6,690 bases of DNA from Clostridia bacterium (GTDB lineage Bacteria; Bacillota; Clostridia; Oscillospirales; QAKW01). Location: positions 1 through 6,690 of the forward strand of contig JAFSBD010000065.1 of assembly GCA_017442025.1 (NCBI GenBank), read 5' to 3'. This document shows, in pieces, positions 6,547-6,690 of the stretch. How positions within the stretch are numbered: position 1 is the stretch's first letter; the number at the start of each line of letters is the position of its first letter. The position numbers and the translations under genes are program-made. Under the pieces are notes generated by a model, which worked only from the letters and a program-made list of their open reading frames with translations, was not told the DNA's origin and made no database searches.

Positions 6547-6690
6547 TTATCCTTTAATATTTTTTGAAAAATCAATAATCTTATTCAATTTACGGCTCAA
6601 ACTCGGTTTACTGATCCGCCCTTCACAAATAGCATTTAGTTCGGTCAGATTTGCCGTTTTATTCTCTTTTCGCAGAATCGCAACATATAG
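6547..6690 (-). CDS. whiA: C-terminal end of a WhiA-type DNA-binding regulator (5' part outside the window)
   Basis: The last 47 codons are in frame to a TAA at 6547-6549. They contain a helix-turn-helix shaped segment: TANLTELNAIC (residues 12-22 of the visible part), then GRISKPSLSRKLNKI (24-38), ending in a lysine-rich tail. This resembles the C-terminal domain of WhiA (formerly DUF199), where a stretch of the form ISKSG-x-NHRLRKI follows a helix with a conserved LxELG-like pattern. WhiA is a LAGLIDADG-derived DNA-binding protein linked to cell division and nucleoid organisation in Bacillus and to sporulation in Streptomyces. Its place just upstream of dnaE-pfkA supports the call, since that order recurs in clostridial genomes. 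The core LAGLIDADG-like domain lies off the right edge, so another helix-turn-helix protein cannot be excluded. Confidence 0.75.
   Translation of the reverse strand, partial: LYVAILRKENKTANLTELNAICEGRISKPSLSRKLNKIIDFSKNIKG
6550..6555 (-). promoter_or_regulatory. Ribosome binding site of dnaE inside the end of whiA
   Basis: AAAGGA on the minus strand overlaps the last codons of the upstream gene and lies 8 nt before ATG 6541. A nearer ATG at 6546 has a 3-nt spacer and reads only two codons before a TGA, so 6541 is the real start. Confidence 0.7.

Overview
The window is an ordinary housekeeping region from a low-to-mid GC bacterium, most likely a Bacillota member with a clostridial type of gene order. 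The signs are the run whiA-dnaE-pfkA on one strand, sigma-A type promoters with near-consensus hexamers, compact rho-independent terminators, AGGAGG-like ribosome binding sites and a DnaE-type (not PolC-type) polymerase. I cannot name a genus from the sequence alone. I found no mobile element, CRISPR array, defence system, riboswitch or undescribed system.

Layout, left to right. (1) 3-836, minus: the 5' four fifths of queA, running off the left edge. (2) 837-950: a short divergent intergenic region with a good minus-strand promoter for queA, a weaker plus-strand promoter for dapA and an AT-rich imperfect dyad between them. (3) 951-1835, plus: dapA, the only plus-strand gene. (4) 1834-1864: a compact bidirectional terminator shared by dapA and the convergent tRNA. 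(5) 1864-1950, minus: tRNA-Leu(CAA) with encoded CCA and its own promoter at 1968-1996. (6) 2016-2052: the pfkA terminator. (7) 2060-3031, minus: pfkA, with its own promoter at 3064-3092. (8) 3095-6541, minus: complete dnaE. (9) 6547-6690, minus: the last 47 codons of a gene that looks like whiA, running off the right edge.

How the genes relate. whiA, dnaE and pfkA are transcribed in the same direction with gaps of 5 bp (whiA-dnaE) and 63 bp (dnaE-pfkA). No terminator is visible in either gap, so they probably form a read-through operon in which pfkA is also boosted by an internal promoter. It links a DNA-binding regulator, a replicative polymerase and the committed step of glycolysis. The operon ends at the pfkA terminator, and the tRNA gene then starts from a separate promoter. 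dapA (lysine and diaminopimelate synthesis) and queA (queuosine modification of tRNA) are divergent single genes with no evident functional link. The remaining open frames lie opposite or inside these genes and are read as shadows.
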